Positions 26,129-34,890 of a DNA stretch of 64,000 bases are shown here, piece by piece. The translations under genes and the position numbers were made by a program. Under the pieces are notes generated by a model that searched no databases, was not told the origin of the DNA, and saw only the letters and a list, made by a program, of their open reading frames with translations. The stretch is from an uncultured Christensenellaceae bacterium (GTDB taxonomy: Bacteria > Bacillota > Clostridia > Christensenellales > Aristaeellaceae). The stretch lies in NCBI GenBank assembly GCA_905234985.1, contig CAJOJQ010000004.1:51592-115591 (forward strand), given 5' to 3'. Each line of letters starts with the position of its first letter. Position 1 is the first letter of the stretch.

Positions 26129-27595
26129 ATGGCGGATTACATCGTTGCCATCGACCAAAGCACCCAAAGCACCAAGGCCCTGCTGTTTGACGGGAAAGGG
26201 CGCATATGCCTCCGGGTGGACAGGCCCCACCGGCAGCTCATAGACGAAAAAGGCTGGGTGGAGCATGATCCGGAAGAAATCTGGCAAAACGTGCTGGCCC
26301 TGATCCCGGAGCTTTTGCAAAAAAGCGGCGTTTCGCCCAAAGACATCCGGGCGGTGGGCGTCAGCAACCAGCGGGAAACGGCGGTGATGTGGGAAAGGGC
26401 CACCGGAAGACCCGTATACAACGCCGTAGTGTGGCAGTGCGCCCGGGGCGCGGCCATATGCGAAGCGCTGGAAGAACAGGCCGAAACCATCCGGCAAAAA
26501 ACGGGGCTTCAATTGTCCCCCTATTTTTCCGCCGCCAAGCTCGCCTGGATCCTGCAAAACGTGCCTGGCGTGAAAGAACAGACGGATAAGGGCGAAATCT
26601 GCTGCGGCACCGTGGACAGCTATCTTTTGTACCGGCTGACCGGGGGAAAAGCGTTCAAAACCGATTTTTCCAACGCCTCCCGCACCCAGCTTTTCAACCT
26701 CCATACGCTCGCCTGGGACGAAGATATTCTCTCCCTTTTCGACATTCCCGCCTGCTGCATGGCGGAAGTGACGGATTCCGACGCGGTGTTCGGCGAAACC
26801 GATTTTGAAGGGGTGCTCCCCCGTCCCGTGCCCATCCACTGTATGTTAGGCGATTCCCACGCCGCGCTGTTCGCCCAGGGGTGTTTGGAGCGGGGCATGA
26901 TCAAGGTGGGCTACGGCACCGGTTCCTCCATCATGATGAACATCGGGGAAAATCCCCTGCTGTCCGATAAAGGTGTGGTCACATCCCTGGCCTGGAAGCT
27001 GAAAGGGAAAGTCAGCTATATCTTAGAAGGCAACGTGAATTATTCAGGGGCCATCGTCACCTGGCTCAAGGATCAGGCGGGGCTGCTGAAAACCAGCGCG
27101 GAATCGGAGGAACTGGCGAAGCGGGCCAATCCAAACGACAAAACCTATCTGGTGCCCGCTTTTTCGGGCCTGGGCGCGCCCTACTGGCGCAGCGACGTTT
27201 CCGCCGCCTTCATCGGCATGAGCCGCGCCACCTGCAAAGCCGAACTGGTGAAAGCGGGGCTGGAAGCCATCGCCTACCAGATCACGGATATCGTGGACAT
27301 CATGCGGGACGAGGCGCAAATCCCTGATATCGAGCTGCGGGTGGACGGCGGGCCGTCCCGGAACAAATGGCTCATGCAGTTCCAGAGCGATATGCTGCGC
27401 TGCCCGGTGCTGGCGCCGGAAGCGGAAGAACTGTCCTGCGTGGGCGTGGCCTACGCCGCCGGCATGGCGATGGGCCTGTATGACGAAAGCATTTTTGAAA
27501 ACAATCGCTATACCCGGTATGAACCGCGCATGGACGAAGCCGTGCGAAAAACCAAGCACGCGGGCTGGAAAGCCGCCGTTCAGCGGATTTTGTAA
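26129..27595 (+). CDS. FGGY-family carbohydrate kinase, glycerol-kinase-like
   Basis: A 488-aa ATP-dependent sugar or polyol kinase with the two FGGY actin-like domains. The sequence resembles glycerol kinases (IDQSTQSTKALLFD, VSNQRETAVMWERATG, YFSAAKLAWIL, DFSNASRTQLFNLHTL), and GYGTGSSIMMN provides the phosphate-binding loop of the second domain. Changes at usually fixed glycerol-kinase positions, and its place behind an isomerase and a transketolase pair, argue that a ketopentose or ketotetrose-like sugar, not glycerol, is the substrate. Apulose is one candidate. It lies 9 nt after the transketolase stop. True glycerol kinase remains possible. Confidence 0.85.
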   Translation: MADYIVAIDQSTQSTKALLFDGKGRICLRVDRPHRQLIDEKGWVEHDPEEIWQNVLALIPELLQKSGVSPKDIRAVGVSNQRETAVMWERATGRPVYNAVVWQCARGAAICEALEEQAETIRQKTGLQLSPYFSAAKLAWILQNVPGVKEQTDKGEICCGTVDSYLLYRLTGGKAFKTDFSNASRTQLFNLHTLAWDEDILSLFDIPACCMAEVTDSDAVFGETDFEGVLPRPVPIHCMLGDSHAALFAQGCLERGMIKVGYGTGSSIMMNIGENPLLSDKGVVTSLAWKLKGKVSYILEGNVNYSGAIVTWLKDQAGLLKTSAESEELAKRANPNDKTYLVPAFSGLGAPYWRSDVSAAFIGMSRATCKAELVKAGLEAIAYQITDIVDIMRDEAQIPDIELRVDGGPSRNKWLMQFQSDMLRCPVLAPEAEELSCVGVAYAAGMAMGLYDESIFENNRYTRYEPRMDEAVRKTKHAGWKAAVQRIL

Positions 27596-27644
27596 TGCTG
27601 TCAGTGGGTCCGAATAAGGCGCTGCAGGCGAAAGGACTGATTGC

Positions 27645-29585
27645 ATGATCACCGATACGTCCCGATCCCCCTATGCCAAGGCCGCCGCCATTCCCTATGA
27701 AAACGTGGAATGGACGGGAGGCTTGTATCGGGAGCGGTTTGATACCGTGGCCGCCGTGACCGTGACCCATCTCCAGCGCATGTTTGAAGAAAAGGACGTA
27801 AGCCACGTGGTGGAGAATTTTCGCATCGCCGCGGGGGAGGCGGAAGGGGATTTCGGCGGCACGGTGTTCGGGGACGGGGATTTTTACAAGTGGTTCGAGG
27901 CCGCGGTTTATACGGCGGTGAAAACGGGCAACGAAAAGCTCCTTGCCCGGCTGGAAGACTATATCGCCCTGTTTTCCCGCGCCCAGCAGCCGGACGGCTA
28001 CCTGTCCACCAAGCAGATCATCGGGGAAAAGCAGGGCAAGGGGCCGATGCGGCAGGGGGATATCAACGATTTTGAAGTGTACAACATGGGCCATATGTTC
28101 ACCTCCGCCTGCCTGTATTTCCGCCTGACGGGGAAGAACAGCTTTTTGAACGCGGCGGAAAAAGCCGCGCAATATCTCAAAGCGCTGTATGAGGAAGCGG
28201 CCCGCACGGGGGAAGTGAAAACCGCCGTGTGCCCCTCCCACTATATGGGCCTGATCGAGCTGTTCCGCACCACGGGCAAGAAGGAATACCTGGATTTGGC
28301 CCGGCTTTCCGTACAACTGCGGGATTCGGTGAAAAACGGCCTGGACGACAACCAGGATCGGCTGCCTCTCAAGCGGCACCGGAAAATCATCGGCCACGCG
28401 GTGCGGGCCAATTACCTGTACGCGGGCCTGGCCGATCTGTACCTGGAGGAAGGGGATCCGGATTACCGCACGGTGCTTGAATCGGTGTGGAATCACCTGG
28501 TCACCCGGAAGCTGTATATCACCGGCGGCTGCGGGGCGCTGTACAACGGCGCGTCCCCCTACGGAGATTTCTTTCACCATCAATTGGTGCATCAGGCGTA
28601 CGGCTATGAGTACCAATTGCCCAACGTGACGGCCTATAACGAAACCTGCGCTTCCTTAGGCGGGGTGTTCTGGGCCTGGCGTATGTTCCTGATGGACCCC
28701 AAGGCGGAATATATGGACGTCCTGGAGCGCATGATCCTGAACGTGAACATGGCGGGAATCAGCCTGGACGGGAAAAAATTCTTTTATGTAAATATGCTCC
28801 TCCGGGCCAAAAAGCTGGATTACGAGCTGCTTTGGGGCCAGGAGCGGACGGAGTATATCACCAGCTACTGCTGCCCGCCCAACCTGGCCCGCACCCTGGC
28901 CCAGACGGCGGAATACGCCTATGCGGCGGACGCCGACGGCGTATGGACGGGGCTGTATGGCGCCAGCAGCGCCCGGTTCAGCCTGAAAAACGGCGCGGCC
29001 TTCACCTTGACCCAGGAAACGGATTACCCCTTTGACGGAAGGCTGGCCTTCACCGTTTCCGAAAGCAACGGCCTGCCTTTCGCCCTGCGCCTGCGCGTGC
29101 CCGCCTGGGCCGAAAACGGGTCGGTGACCGTAAACGGGGAAAGGAGGCCGCTGAACGCCGGGACCTATATCAGCCTGGAAGCCGGGCCGGATTTCTCCTG
29201 TGTTCTCAACCTGCCCATGTCTCCCCGTCTGACCGTGGGGCACAGCATGATCGAAGAGGACAGAAACCAGGCCGCCGTGGAGGCCGGGCCGCTGGTATAC
29301 TGCATCGAGAGTGCCGACGCGCCCCCCGACGCGGAGCTGAGCGATCTGCTGCTGCCCGCAAACGCGGCCTTCCGACCGGAAAAACTGACGGTGGCGGGGC
29401 GGACGGTAAACGCTTATGAAACCACGCTGCTGTGCCGGAACAGAGAGCCAAACGCCCTGTATTATCCCCTGCGCGGCGAAGCGCTCCGGCCCGTTCGCGC
29501 CCGGCTGATTCCCTACTATGCCTGGGATAACCGGGGCATGGGCGAAATGATGATCTGGCTGCCCCTGGCCTGGCGGGAGATGTAA
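27645..29585 (+). CDS. GH127 family beta-L-arabinofuranosidase-like enzyme
   Basis: A 646-aa DUF1680/GH127 protein, predicted cytoplasmic. N-terminal hallmarks are the ENVEWTGGLYRERFD segment and WFEAAVYTAVKTGNEKLL of the (alpha/alpha)6 barrel. The catalytic Glu-Thr-Cys triad segment is present (AYNETCASLGG), together with YCCPPNLARTLAQ, whose cysteines bind zinc and provide the Cys nucleophile in the characterised Bifidobacterium enzyme. The family acts on beta-L-arabinofuranose (hydroxyproline glycans) and, in rhamnogalacturonan-II degraders, on aceric acid linkages. With GH78, GH28 and a GH140-like gene close by, a pectin side-chain role is plausible. It ends the + strand series that began with LacI at 17058. 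Confidence 0.9.
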   Translation: MITDTSRSPYAKAAAIPYENVEWTGGLYRERFDTVAAVTVTHLQRMFEEKDVSHVVENFRIAAGEAEGDFGGTVFGDGDFYKWFEAAVYTAVKTGNEKLLARLEDYIALFSRAQQPDGYLSTKQIIGEKQGKGPMRQGDINDFEVYNMGHMFTSACLYFRLTGKNSFLNAAEKAAQYLKALYEEAARTGEVKTAVCPSHYMGLIELFRTTGKKEYLDLARLSVQLRDSVKNGLDDNQDRLPLKRHRKIIGHAVRANYLYAGLADLYLEEGDPDYRTVLESVWNHLVTRKLYITGGCGALYNGASPYGDFFHHQLVHQAYGYEYQLPNVTAYNETCASLGGVFWAWRMFLMDPKAEYMDVLERMILNVNMAGISLDGKKFFYVNMLLRAKKLDYELLWGQERTEYITSYCCPPNLARTLAQTAEYAYAADADGVWTGLYGASSARFSLKNGAAFTLTQETDYPFDGRLAFTVSESNGLPFALRLRVPAWAENGSVTVNGERRPLNAGTYISLEAGPDFSCVLNLPMSPRLTVGHSMIEEDRNQAAVEAGPLVYCIESADAPPDAELSDLLLPANAAFRPEKLTVAGRTVNAYETTLLCRNREPNALYYPLRGEALRPVRARLIPYYAWDNRGMGEMMIWLPLAWREM

Positions 29586-29637
29586 ATATGCCCATGGAAC
29601 CGGGAAGAAAAGCGCCTCGCTGAACGGCTGGCGCGGC

Positions 29638-30483
29638 TTAGATCGCGTCCAAGGGCAGGAATACCGGGTGTTCCTTGAGATGGTCGTTGGGCTGGTGCAG
29701 CGCGAGCATGAGCTGCTGTTCCTTCGTTCTAAACAGCATGCCGTGGCCGCCGTTTTTCATGAACAGCGGCTTCAGCTGGGAAAAATGGCTGTCGATGGTC
29801 CCACTGTCAGATACTGCCAACGCTTGGGTGTAGCCCTCCGTTGAGAAAGAAGACCACAGGCAAAGCAGCTTTCCTTCTTCCGTCCGCCAAAGAAAGGGGC
29901 CGTCCGTCACATAGCCCGTTTGGCCGGAGGAATGATGCATTTCGACGGCCCAGTCCGCCTCCGAAGCGCGGAACAGAAGCCGCGGTTCGCCTTCCGCCCT
30001 GCGCAGGTCCCGGCTCAGCCGCACGGCCCAGACTTCTCCGTCGCCCGCCTGCACCCATTCGTGGCAGAACACCATCCAGGGCGTTTCGTCCCGATCCGCG
30101 TAAAAGGTGCCGTCTAAGCATTCCCATGCGCTTGGCGTGACCGGGCCATCCGACCAGGGAATGAAGGGGCCGAGGGGAGAATCGGCTCGCAGGATGGCGG
30201 TGCCGCGGCGGCGGGATGCGCTTTTGAAGCTGGCGAACATATAGAAGCCGCCCTGCCAGCGATGTACCTCCGGCGCCCAATAATTGCGGTCCGCCCAGAA
30301 GGAGCCGTCGTTTTCAAAGCAGGGGAAAGGCCCTTCCCAATCCGTCAGCTCATGGCTGGTATACACGTCAAAGCCGCTGGCAGGCCCCCAGCAGGTCGCG
30401 CCTCTGGTGCCGTACAGATAGTAGACGCCCTTTTCCAGCAGAACAAAAGGATCCCGTATGTTGATTTCCCGGGTGGTCGGCAT
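29638..30483 (-). CDS. GH43-family glycosidase
   Basis: A 281-aa five-bladed beta-propeller glycosidase, short for GH43 (a single propeller domain without accessory module). The general-base Asp is in NIRDPFVL, a typical blade follows in NYWAPEVHRWQGGFYMFAS, and DGTFYAD and DGPFLWRTEEGKL continue the propeller. I chose the ATG at 30483, preceded by AGGAGGA, not the track start at 30597, because the family N-terminus starts there. No signal peptide is seen. GH43 enzymes usually remove alpha-L-arabinofuranose, beta-xylose or galactose. It is transcribed opposite to its neighbours and is divergent from the gene at 30615. Confidence 0.85.
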   Translation of the reverse strand: MPTTREINIRDPFVLLEKGVYYLYGTRGATCWGPASGFDVYTSHELTDWEGPFPCFENDGSFWADRNYWAPEVHRWQGGFYMFASFKSASRRRGTAILRADSPLGPFIPWSDGPVTPSAWECLDGTFYADRDETPWMVFCHEWVQAGDGEVWAVRLSRDLRRAEGEPRLLFRASEADWAVEMHHSSGQTGYVTDGPFLWRTEEGKLLCLWSSFSTEGYTQALAVSDSGTIDSHFSQLKPLFMKNGGHGMLFRTKEQQLMLALHQPNDHLKEHPVFLPLDAI

Positions 30484-30614
30484 GGTGCTCTCCTCCTCTT
30501 TCGCGATGGGCGCGCAGAACGGCCCTCCGCCACGATTATACAGAATAAACCCGCGTTTGCCAAGCCGCAAACGACTGCGGGAAGCAGATTCCCACATTGA
30601 ATGAGGTGACTCGG
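30484..30614. promoter_or_regulatory. Divergent intergenic region between GH43 and the alpha/alpha-barrel GH
   Basis: About 130 bp that must contain promoters for both directions. AGGAGGA before the GH43 start and GAGGTGA before 30615 are ribosome sites. No consensus -35/-10 pair or operator was recognised with confidence. Confidence 0.4.
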
Positions 30615-32060
30615 ATGAAGCGGAAATTGCCAGAAACAGGCGTGTCCTTCCAATGCGAAAACGAAAGGCTGCAGCGGCTGTACGACGCGGCGGAAAAGAA
30701 ATGCCGCGAAAATCTGAAGCCGTTCGGAAGCCGCCCCGTGCTGGTGGAAGGCGGCGGATATGAAAAGATCTGGCTGGAAACCCAGCCCATGGGCGGCGAA
30801 ATGTACGCGCTGCGGCATTTGGAAGCGGGGCTGAACAACTGCCTTTTGTTCATGGAGCATCAGCGCCCGGACGGCCGCCTGCCCGGTTCCATACAGTGCG
30901 CGGAGGGAAAAATCGAACCGCAGTTCAATAAATACCAGGGCTTCTGCTTTCCCTTCCCGGCCCTGAACCTGTATTACCTGACGGGGGAGGACGCGGAATA
31001 TCTTGACCTGCTGAAAAACACGCTCATCCGCTTCGACGATTGCCTGTGGCGCACCAGGAGCCTCCATGAAGACGGGCTGCTGCGCTCCTTCTGCGTGTAT
31101 GATACGGGAGAGGATTTGGCGCTGCGCTACGGCGACGCGCCGTGCTGGTGGACGGAGGACGCGCCGCCGGAGGGGTATCAGGTGGTGCCCATGGCCTCCA
31201 TGGATGTGACCAGCTGGAGCTACGCCTGCCGGGATACGCTGGCGGCGATTTGCCGCATTCAGCATAAAACCGGCGAGGCGGAAACGTGGGAAAAGCGGGC
31301 CGACGCGGTGGCGGCGTCCCTGAAAAAGGGCTTGTGGGACGAAAAGCGGGGAGCGCTGTACGACCGGGACAAAAACGGCAAAACCGTGGATATCCTGTGC
31401 CACAACACCCTGCGCTGCATGTATTGGGGTTCCATATCCCGGCAAATGGCCGACAGATTTGTGAAAGAACACTTGCTGAACCCGGCGGAATTCTGGACGC
31501 CCTGCCCGCTGCCCAGCGTGGCGGCCAACGATCCCGCGTTCCGCAACGCGCCGGAAAACAACTGGAGCGGCCAGCCGGAGGGGCTGACCTATCAGCGGGC
31601 GATCCTGGCCCTGGAAAGGTACGGGTACCACAAGCTTGTGACGGTGCTGGGGGATAAGCTGTTTTCCTGCGTTGTGGAAAACGGGTACCGCTTTATCCAG
31701 CAGTTCGATCCCTTCACCGGCGCGCCGTCCCTGGTTCACGCCGTGACGCATCAGCCCCTGACGCCGGGGGAAACCGGACCGATCCAGGACGCGTATGGCC
31801 CCACCCTGCTGTCCGTGCTGGAGTATATGGCCCATCGGTTCGGTATTCATCCGCATTTGGGAAACGTGTGGTTCAGCCTGGGAACGGGCGAGCGTTATGA
31901 ATACGGCGCGCGCTTCTTCGGCCACCGGTACGGGATTTGCAGCGACGGAAAACAGGCCGAGATCCGCGTGGATGGGCAGCCCGTTCTCACCCATCCCTGC
32001 GGCTGGCGCGTGATCACGGACCGCTTGGGGAACGTTTTGGACAAATATACGATTGAATAA
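30615..32060 (+). CDS. MGH1/GH63-like (alpha/alpha)6-barrel glycoside hydrolase
   Basis: A 481-aa predicted cytoplasmic hydrolase with an alpha/alpha toroid. The helical repeat pattern, WLETQPMGGEMYALRHLEAG, MASMDVTSWSYACRD and ENNWSGQPEGLTYQRAILAL resemble the mannosylglycerate-hydrolase-like and GH63/trehalase superfamily, where W-G-x-x-x-W/L-T segments hold a catalytic Asp or Glu. The start at 30615 has GAGGTGA 5 nt upstream; the track start TTG at 30597 lacks a ribosome site. It leads an operon with GH28, a FucI-like protein, an aminotransferase and GH31. The substrate is not recognisable, and the family call is moderate. Confidence 0.65.
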   Translation: MKRKLPETGVSFQCENERLQRLYDAAEKKCRENLKPFGSRPVLVEGGGYEKIWLETQPMGGEMYALRHLEAGLNNCLLFMEHQRPDGRLPGSIQCAEGKIEPQFNKYQGFCFPFPALNLYYLTGEDAEYLDLLKNTLIRFDDCLWRTRSLHEDGLLRSFCVYDTGEDLALRYGDAPCWWTEDAPPEGYQVVPMASMDVTSWSYACRDTLAAICRIQHKTGEAETWEKRADAVAASLKKGLWDEKRGALYDRDKNGKTVDILCHNTLRCMYWGSISRQMADRFVKEHLLNPAEFWTPCPLPSVAANDPAFRNAPENNWSGQPEGLTYQRAILALERYGYHKLVTVLGDKLFSCVVENGYRFIQQFDPFTGAPSLVHAVTHQPLTPGETGPIQDAYGPTLLSVLEYMAHRFGIHPHLGNVWFSLGTGERYEYGARFFGHRYGICSDGKQAEIRVDGQPVLTHPCGWRVITDRLGNVLDKYTIE

Positions 32061-32074
32061 AAGGAGCTATGAGC

Positions 32075-33472
32075 ATGGAAGCGCTACAATCAACGCCCTT
32101 ATGGTGCAAAGAACTCCAGGATTCTCTTTCCGCTATGGCTGAAGCGCTGCTGAAGGACGCCGCGCCCTGGCATGGGCCGGAGCAGGTTTTTTATCCTGAA
32201 AGCTACGGGTTCGTTCCGGGCCTTCCGGCAACGGCCTCCGTTCAGGCCGCCATCGACGCGGCTTCCAGGGACGGGGGAACGGTTCGCCTGGAGCAGGGAG
32301 ACTATGTCAGCGGCACGCTGATCCTGCGCTCCGGCGTCCGGCTGGAGGTTTGCGCCGGGGCGCGGCTGCTTGCCAGCACGGAGCTGGCCGATTATCCGGA
32401 AATGCGCGCCAAAAGGCTGACCGTGCAGGACACGAGCATGGGGATGCACCAATCCCTGCTGTTTGCGGAGGGCTGCGAAAACATTTGCATCTGCGGCGAG
32501 GGAATCATCGACGGCCAGGGTAATCAGCGGAATTTTCCCGGCGCTGAAACGGCCCAGGGTACGCCGGGACGTCCGTTCCTGATTCGCGCGATTGATTGCA
32601 GAAACGTTCATATCACCGGAATCACCCTGAAAAACGCCGCCTGCTGGATGCAGAACTATCTGAACTGCGACCGCCTGCTGATCGAGGGGATCACCGTGCG
32701 GAACCACGCGAATTACAACAACGACGGCTTGGATATCGACGGATGCCGGGACGTGGTGGTTCGCCATTGCAGGATCAGCAGCGGCGACGACGGCTTATGC
32801 TTCAAGGGCGCTTCCCAAAGGAACACCGAAAGGGTGCTGGTGGAGGACTGCGATTTTTATTCCGCCTGCAACGCCGTTAAAATCGGAACGGACACCCAGG
32901 GCGACTTCCGGAATATCCTGATCTGCAACTGCCGCATCGGCGGCCTGGCCGAAGACCCGTCCGGGCTGAAACACGCCTGCGCCGACAGCGGGATTTCCCT
33001 TGAAACGGTGGACGGCGGAACGGTGGAAAATATCTGGCTCCATCAAATCCACATCGTTCGGGCCTGGAGTCCCTTTTTCCTTCGGCTGGCGAACCGCGGG
33101 CGCGTCAAACCGGGCGATCCCGCGCCCGGCCCCGGGAAGCTCCGCCGGGTGCTGTTCTCCCGGATCACGGGCACGGGCAACGGCCCCAGAGGCTCCTACA
33201 TGTTGGGGATTCGGGAACAGCCCATCGAGGATATCGCGTTCTCCCATGTCAGGCTGGAGCAGTACGCCTGGAAAAAGGACCTGCCCGCCCTGCCGGAATA
33301 CCCCGAATTGCTGGAGGAATACCCGGACGCGCATATGATCGACGGCGTCGGCCCGGCCCGCGCCTACGGCCTGTGGACAAGGGACGCGAAAAAAATTACC
33401 CTTGACCGCTACGATATCGTTTGCGGCGGGCAGGAGCGCCGTCCCATGTTTCTTTCCGAACGGGCCGAATGA
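32075..33472 (+). CDS. GH28 polygalacturonase-family protein
   Basis: A 465-aa right-handed beta-helix enzyme that hydrolyses galacturonic-acid linkages in pectin. The helix starts after an N-terminal extension of about 55 residues. GH28 signature sites are present: NYNNDGLDIDGC (Asn-x-Asp), SGDDGLCFKG (Asp-Asp) and AVKIGTDT (x-K-x-G). RBS AAGGAG is 8 nt from the ATG at 32075 and only 2 nt from the one at 32069, so I use the later start. There is no signal peptide, unlike secreted polygalacturonases, which fits exo-cleavage of imported oligogalacturonides or rhamnogalacturonides. Confidence 0.92.
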   Translation: MEALQSTPLWCKELQDSLSAMAEALLKDAAPWHGPEQVFYPESYGFVPGLPATASVQAAIDAASRDGGTVRLEQGDYVSGTLILRSGVRLEVCAGARLLASTELADYPEMRAKRLTVQDTSMGMHQSLLFAEGCENICICGEGIIDGQGNQRNFPGAETAQGTPGRPFLIRAIDCRNVHITGITLKNAACWMQNYLNCDRLLIEGITVRNHANYNNDGLDIDGCRDVVVRHCRISSGDDGLCFKGASQRNTERVLVEDCDFYSACNAVKIGTDTQGDFRNILICNCRIGGLAEDPSGLKHACADSGISLETVDGGTVENIWLHQIHIVRAWSPFFLRLANRGRVKPGDPAPGPGKLRRVLFSRITGTGNGPRGSYMLGIREQPIEDIAFSHVRLEQYAWKKDLPALPEYPELLEEYPDAHMIDGVGPARAYGLWTRDAKKITLDRYDIVCGGQERRPMFLSERAE

Positions 33473-33520
33473 ACTTCGTTTCGATCCGCTGAACCACAAT
33501 GGACGCAGGAGAAAAGAAAA

Positions 33521-34888
33521 ATGAAACAGAGAGCGATGGATGTCAAACTGGTCGTCAGGCCCATTATGGGATGGCTCACCCATTCCCACTTCTGGGAAGG
33601 CCCCTGCCGCGCGGGGCGGGCGGAGGATATGACCCCCGAGGCGGAAAGCCGCGCCGCGGACAGCGCCTTTGCCGCCGCGAAAAAGCTGCTGGAAGACGCG
33701 ACGGACGAGATCGAATTCCTGGAACCCATTGACGCGCGCTATGACGAAAAGTTCGTGGTGGGCGAGGATGTGTTCGCTCAAATCGAGCGGGACATGGACA
33801 GGGTGGACTTCTTTCTGTGCATGAACTGGCGCGTGCCCAAGTTAGAGCGCTATCGGAAGCCCGTCGTCATCCTTCAAAACGGCAACGAAGGCATCGACTT
33901 CGCGGCCTATTGCCGTTCCATCGGCGTGGAGGCCCATGTGTGCATGGACGTGCGGGATTTCAATGAGCTGGCCCATGCCCTCTGGGTGCGCAAGGCGGTG
34001 GCGAACACCCGCGCGCTGGTGCTGACCGCGGGCGGACAGCCCACCTTCGGCATTCAAAGCCTGATCCGCGACCCGGAAATTTTGCGGCAGAAGTACGGCT
34101 TTGAGGTGGTCAAGTTGCCGTTCACCGCCATCTTTCCTTACATGGACGCCGTGACCGACGAGGAAGCGCGGCCCATTGCCGATCGGCTTGTGAGCGGCGC
34201 CAAGGACGTGAAGGTGAACACCGAATGGTTCATCAACGATATCAAGTATTATCTGGCCGCGAAGAAAATGATGGACGTGTACCAGTGCAACGCTTTCTCC
34301 ACGGCCTGCCACGAATTATGCACGTCTGAAATTCCCCAGAACCGCAAGTTTACGCCCTGCGTGTGCCATTCCCTGCTCAAGGGCGAGGGCATTCCCAGCG
34401 CCTGCGAGGAAGACCTGAACGTGCTGATGGCCATGCTGATCATGCAGTATGCCGCCAATCGCCCGGCTTTCATGGGCAATCCAAGTTTTGAAGCGGAAGA
34501 ACTGCTGTGCCTCCATCACGCGGTTCCCGCCCTGTGCATGAACGGCTTCGGCACCCAGCCGCTGGATTACAGCCTGTGGGCGTTCACGGGCCAGGGCTTC
34601 GGCGGCAAGCTGCAAATCGACTTTGCCCAGAACCGGAGCGACTGCGTCACCCTGGGCCGCTTCAATCCGGCGGGAGACGCCATGTGCGTCAAGGTGGGCA
34701 AGGTACTGCGTTCCGAATTTATGGAAACATATTGCAGCCCCTATTACTACATTCAGTTGGACGACGCCAAGGAATTCATGCACAATCTGGCGGGCTTCGG
34801 CCATCATCAGGTGCTGATTTTCGGCGACTACATGAAGCAGATCAAGCGGATCGCCAGGCTGATGGGCTTTCAGGTGCTGGAGGGCTGA
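33521..34888 (+). CDS. L-fucose/L-arabinose isomerase-family protein (second copy)
   Basis: A 455-aa member of the same broad FucI/AraA-like superfamily as the protein at 22932, but clearly diverged (VKLVVRPIMGWLTHSHFWEGP at the start). ALVLTAGGQPTFGIQSLI, NAFSTACHEL and IPSACEEDLNVLMAMLIMQYA correspond to the central metal-site region of the family. AGGAGAAAAG precedes the ATG. It sits between GH28 and a class V aminotransferase, with only 2 nt to the latter. Many such paralogues have unknown function and may act on sugars other than fucose or arabinose. The activity is inferred from the fold only. Confidence 0.72.
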   Translation: MKQRAMDVKLVVRPIMGWLTHSHFWEGPCRAGRAEDMTPEAESRAADSAFAAAKKLLEDATDEIEFLEPIDARYDEKFVVGEDVFAQIERDMDRVDFFLCMNWRVPKLERYRKPVVILQNGNEGIDFAAYCRSIGVEAHVCMDVRDFNELAHALWVRKAVANTRALVLTAGGQPTFGIQSLIRDPEILRQKYGFEVVKLPFTAIFPYMDAVTDEEARPIADRLVSGAKDVKVNTEWFINDIKYYLAAKKMMDVYQCNAFSTACHELCTSEIPQNRKFTPCVCHSLLKGEGIPSACEEDLNVLMAMLIMQYAANRPAFMGNPSFEAEELLCLHHAVPALCMNGFGTQPLDYSLWAFTGQGFGGKLQIDFAQNRSDCVTLGRFNPAGDAMCVKVGKVLRSEFMETYCSPYYYIQLDDAKEFMHNLAGFGHHQVLIFGDYMKQIKRIARLMGFQVLEG

Positions 34889-34890
34889 GC

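Noticed and set aside
25223-26839. 538-aa - strand ORF across transketolase and kinase genes
   Set aside because: Antisense shadow spanning two real genes; no recognisable motif.
30345-31994. 549-aa - strand ORF opposite the alpha/alpha-barrel GH
   Set aside because: Antisense shadow; low-complexity composition and no ribosome site.
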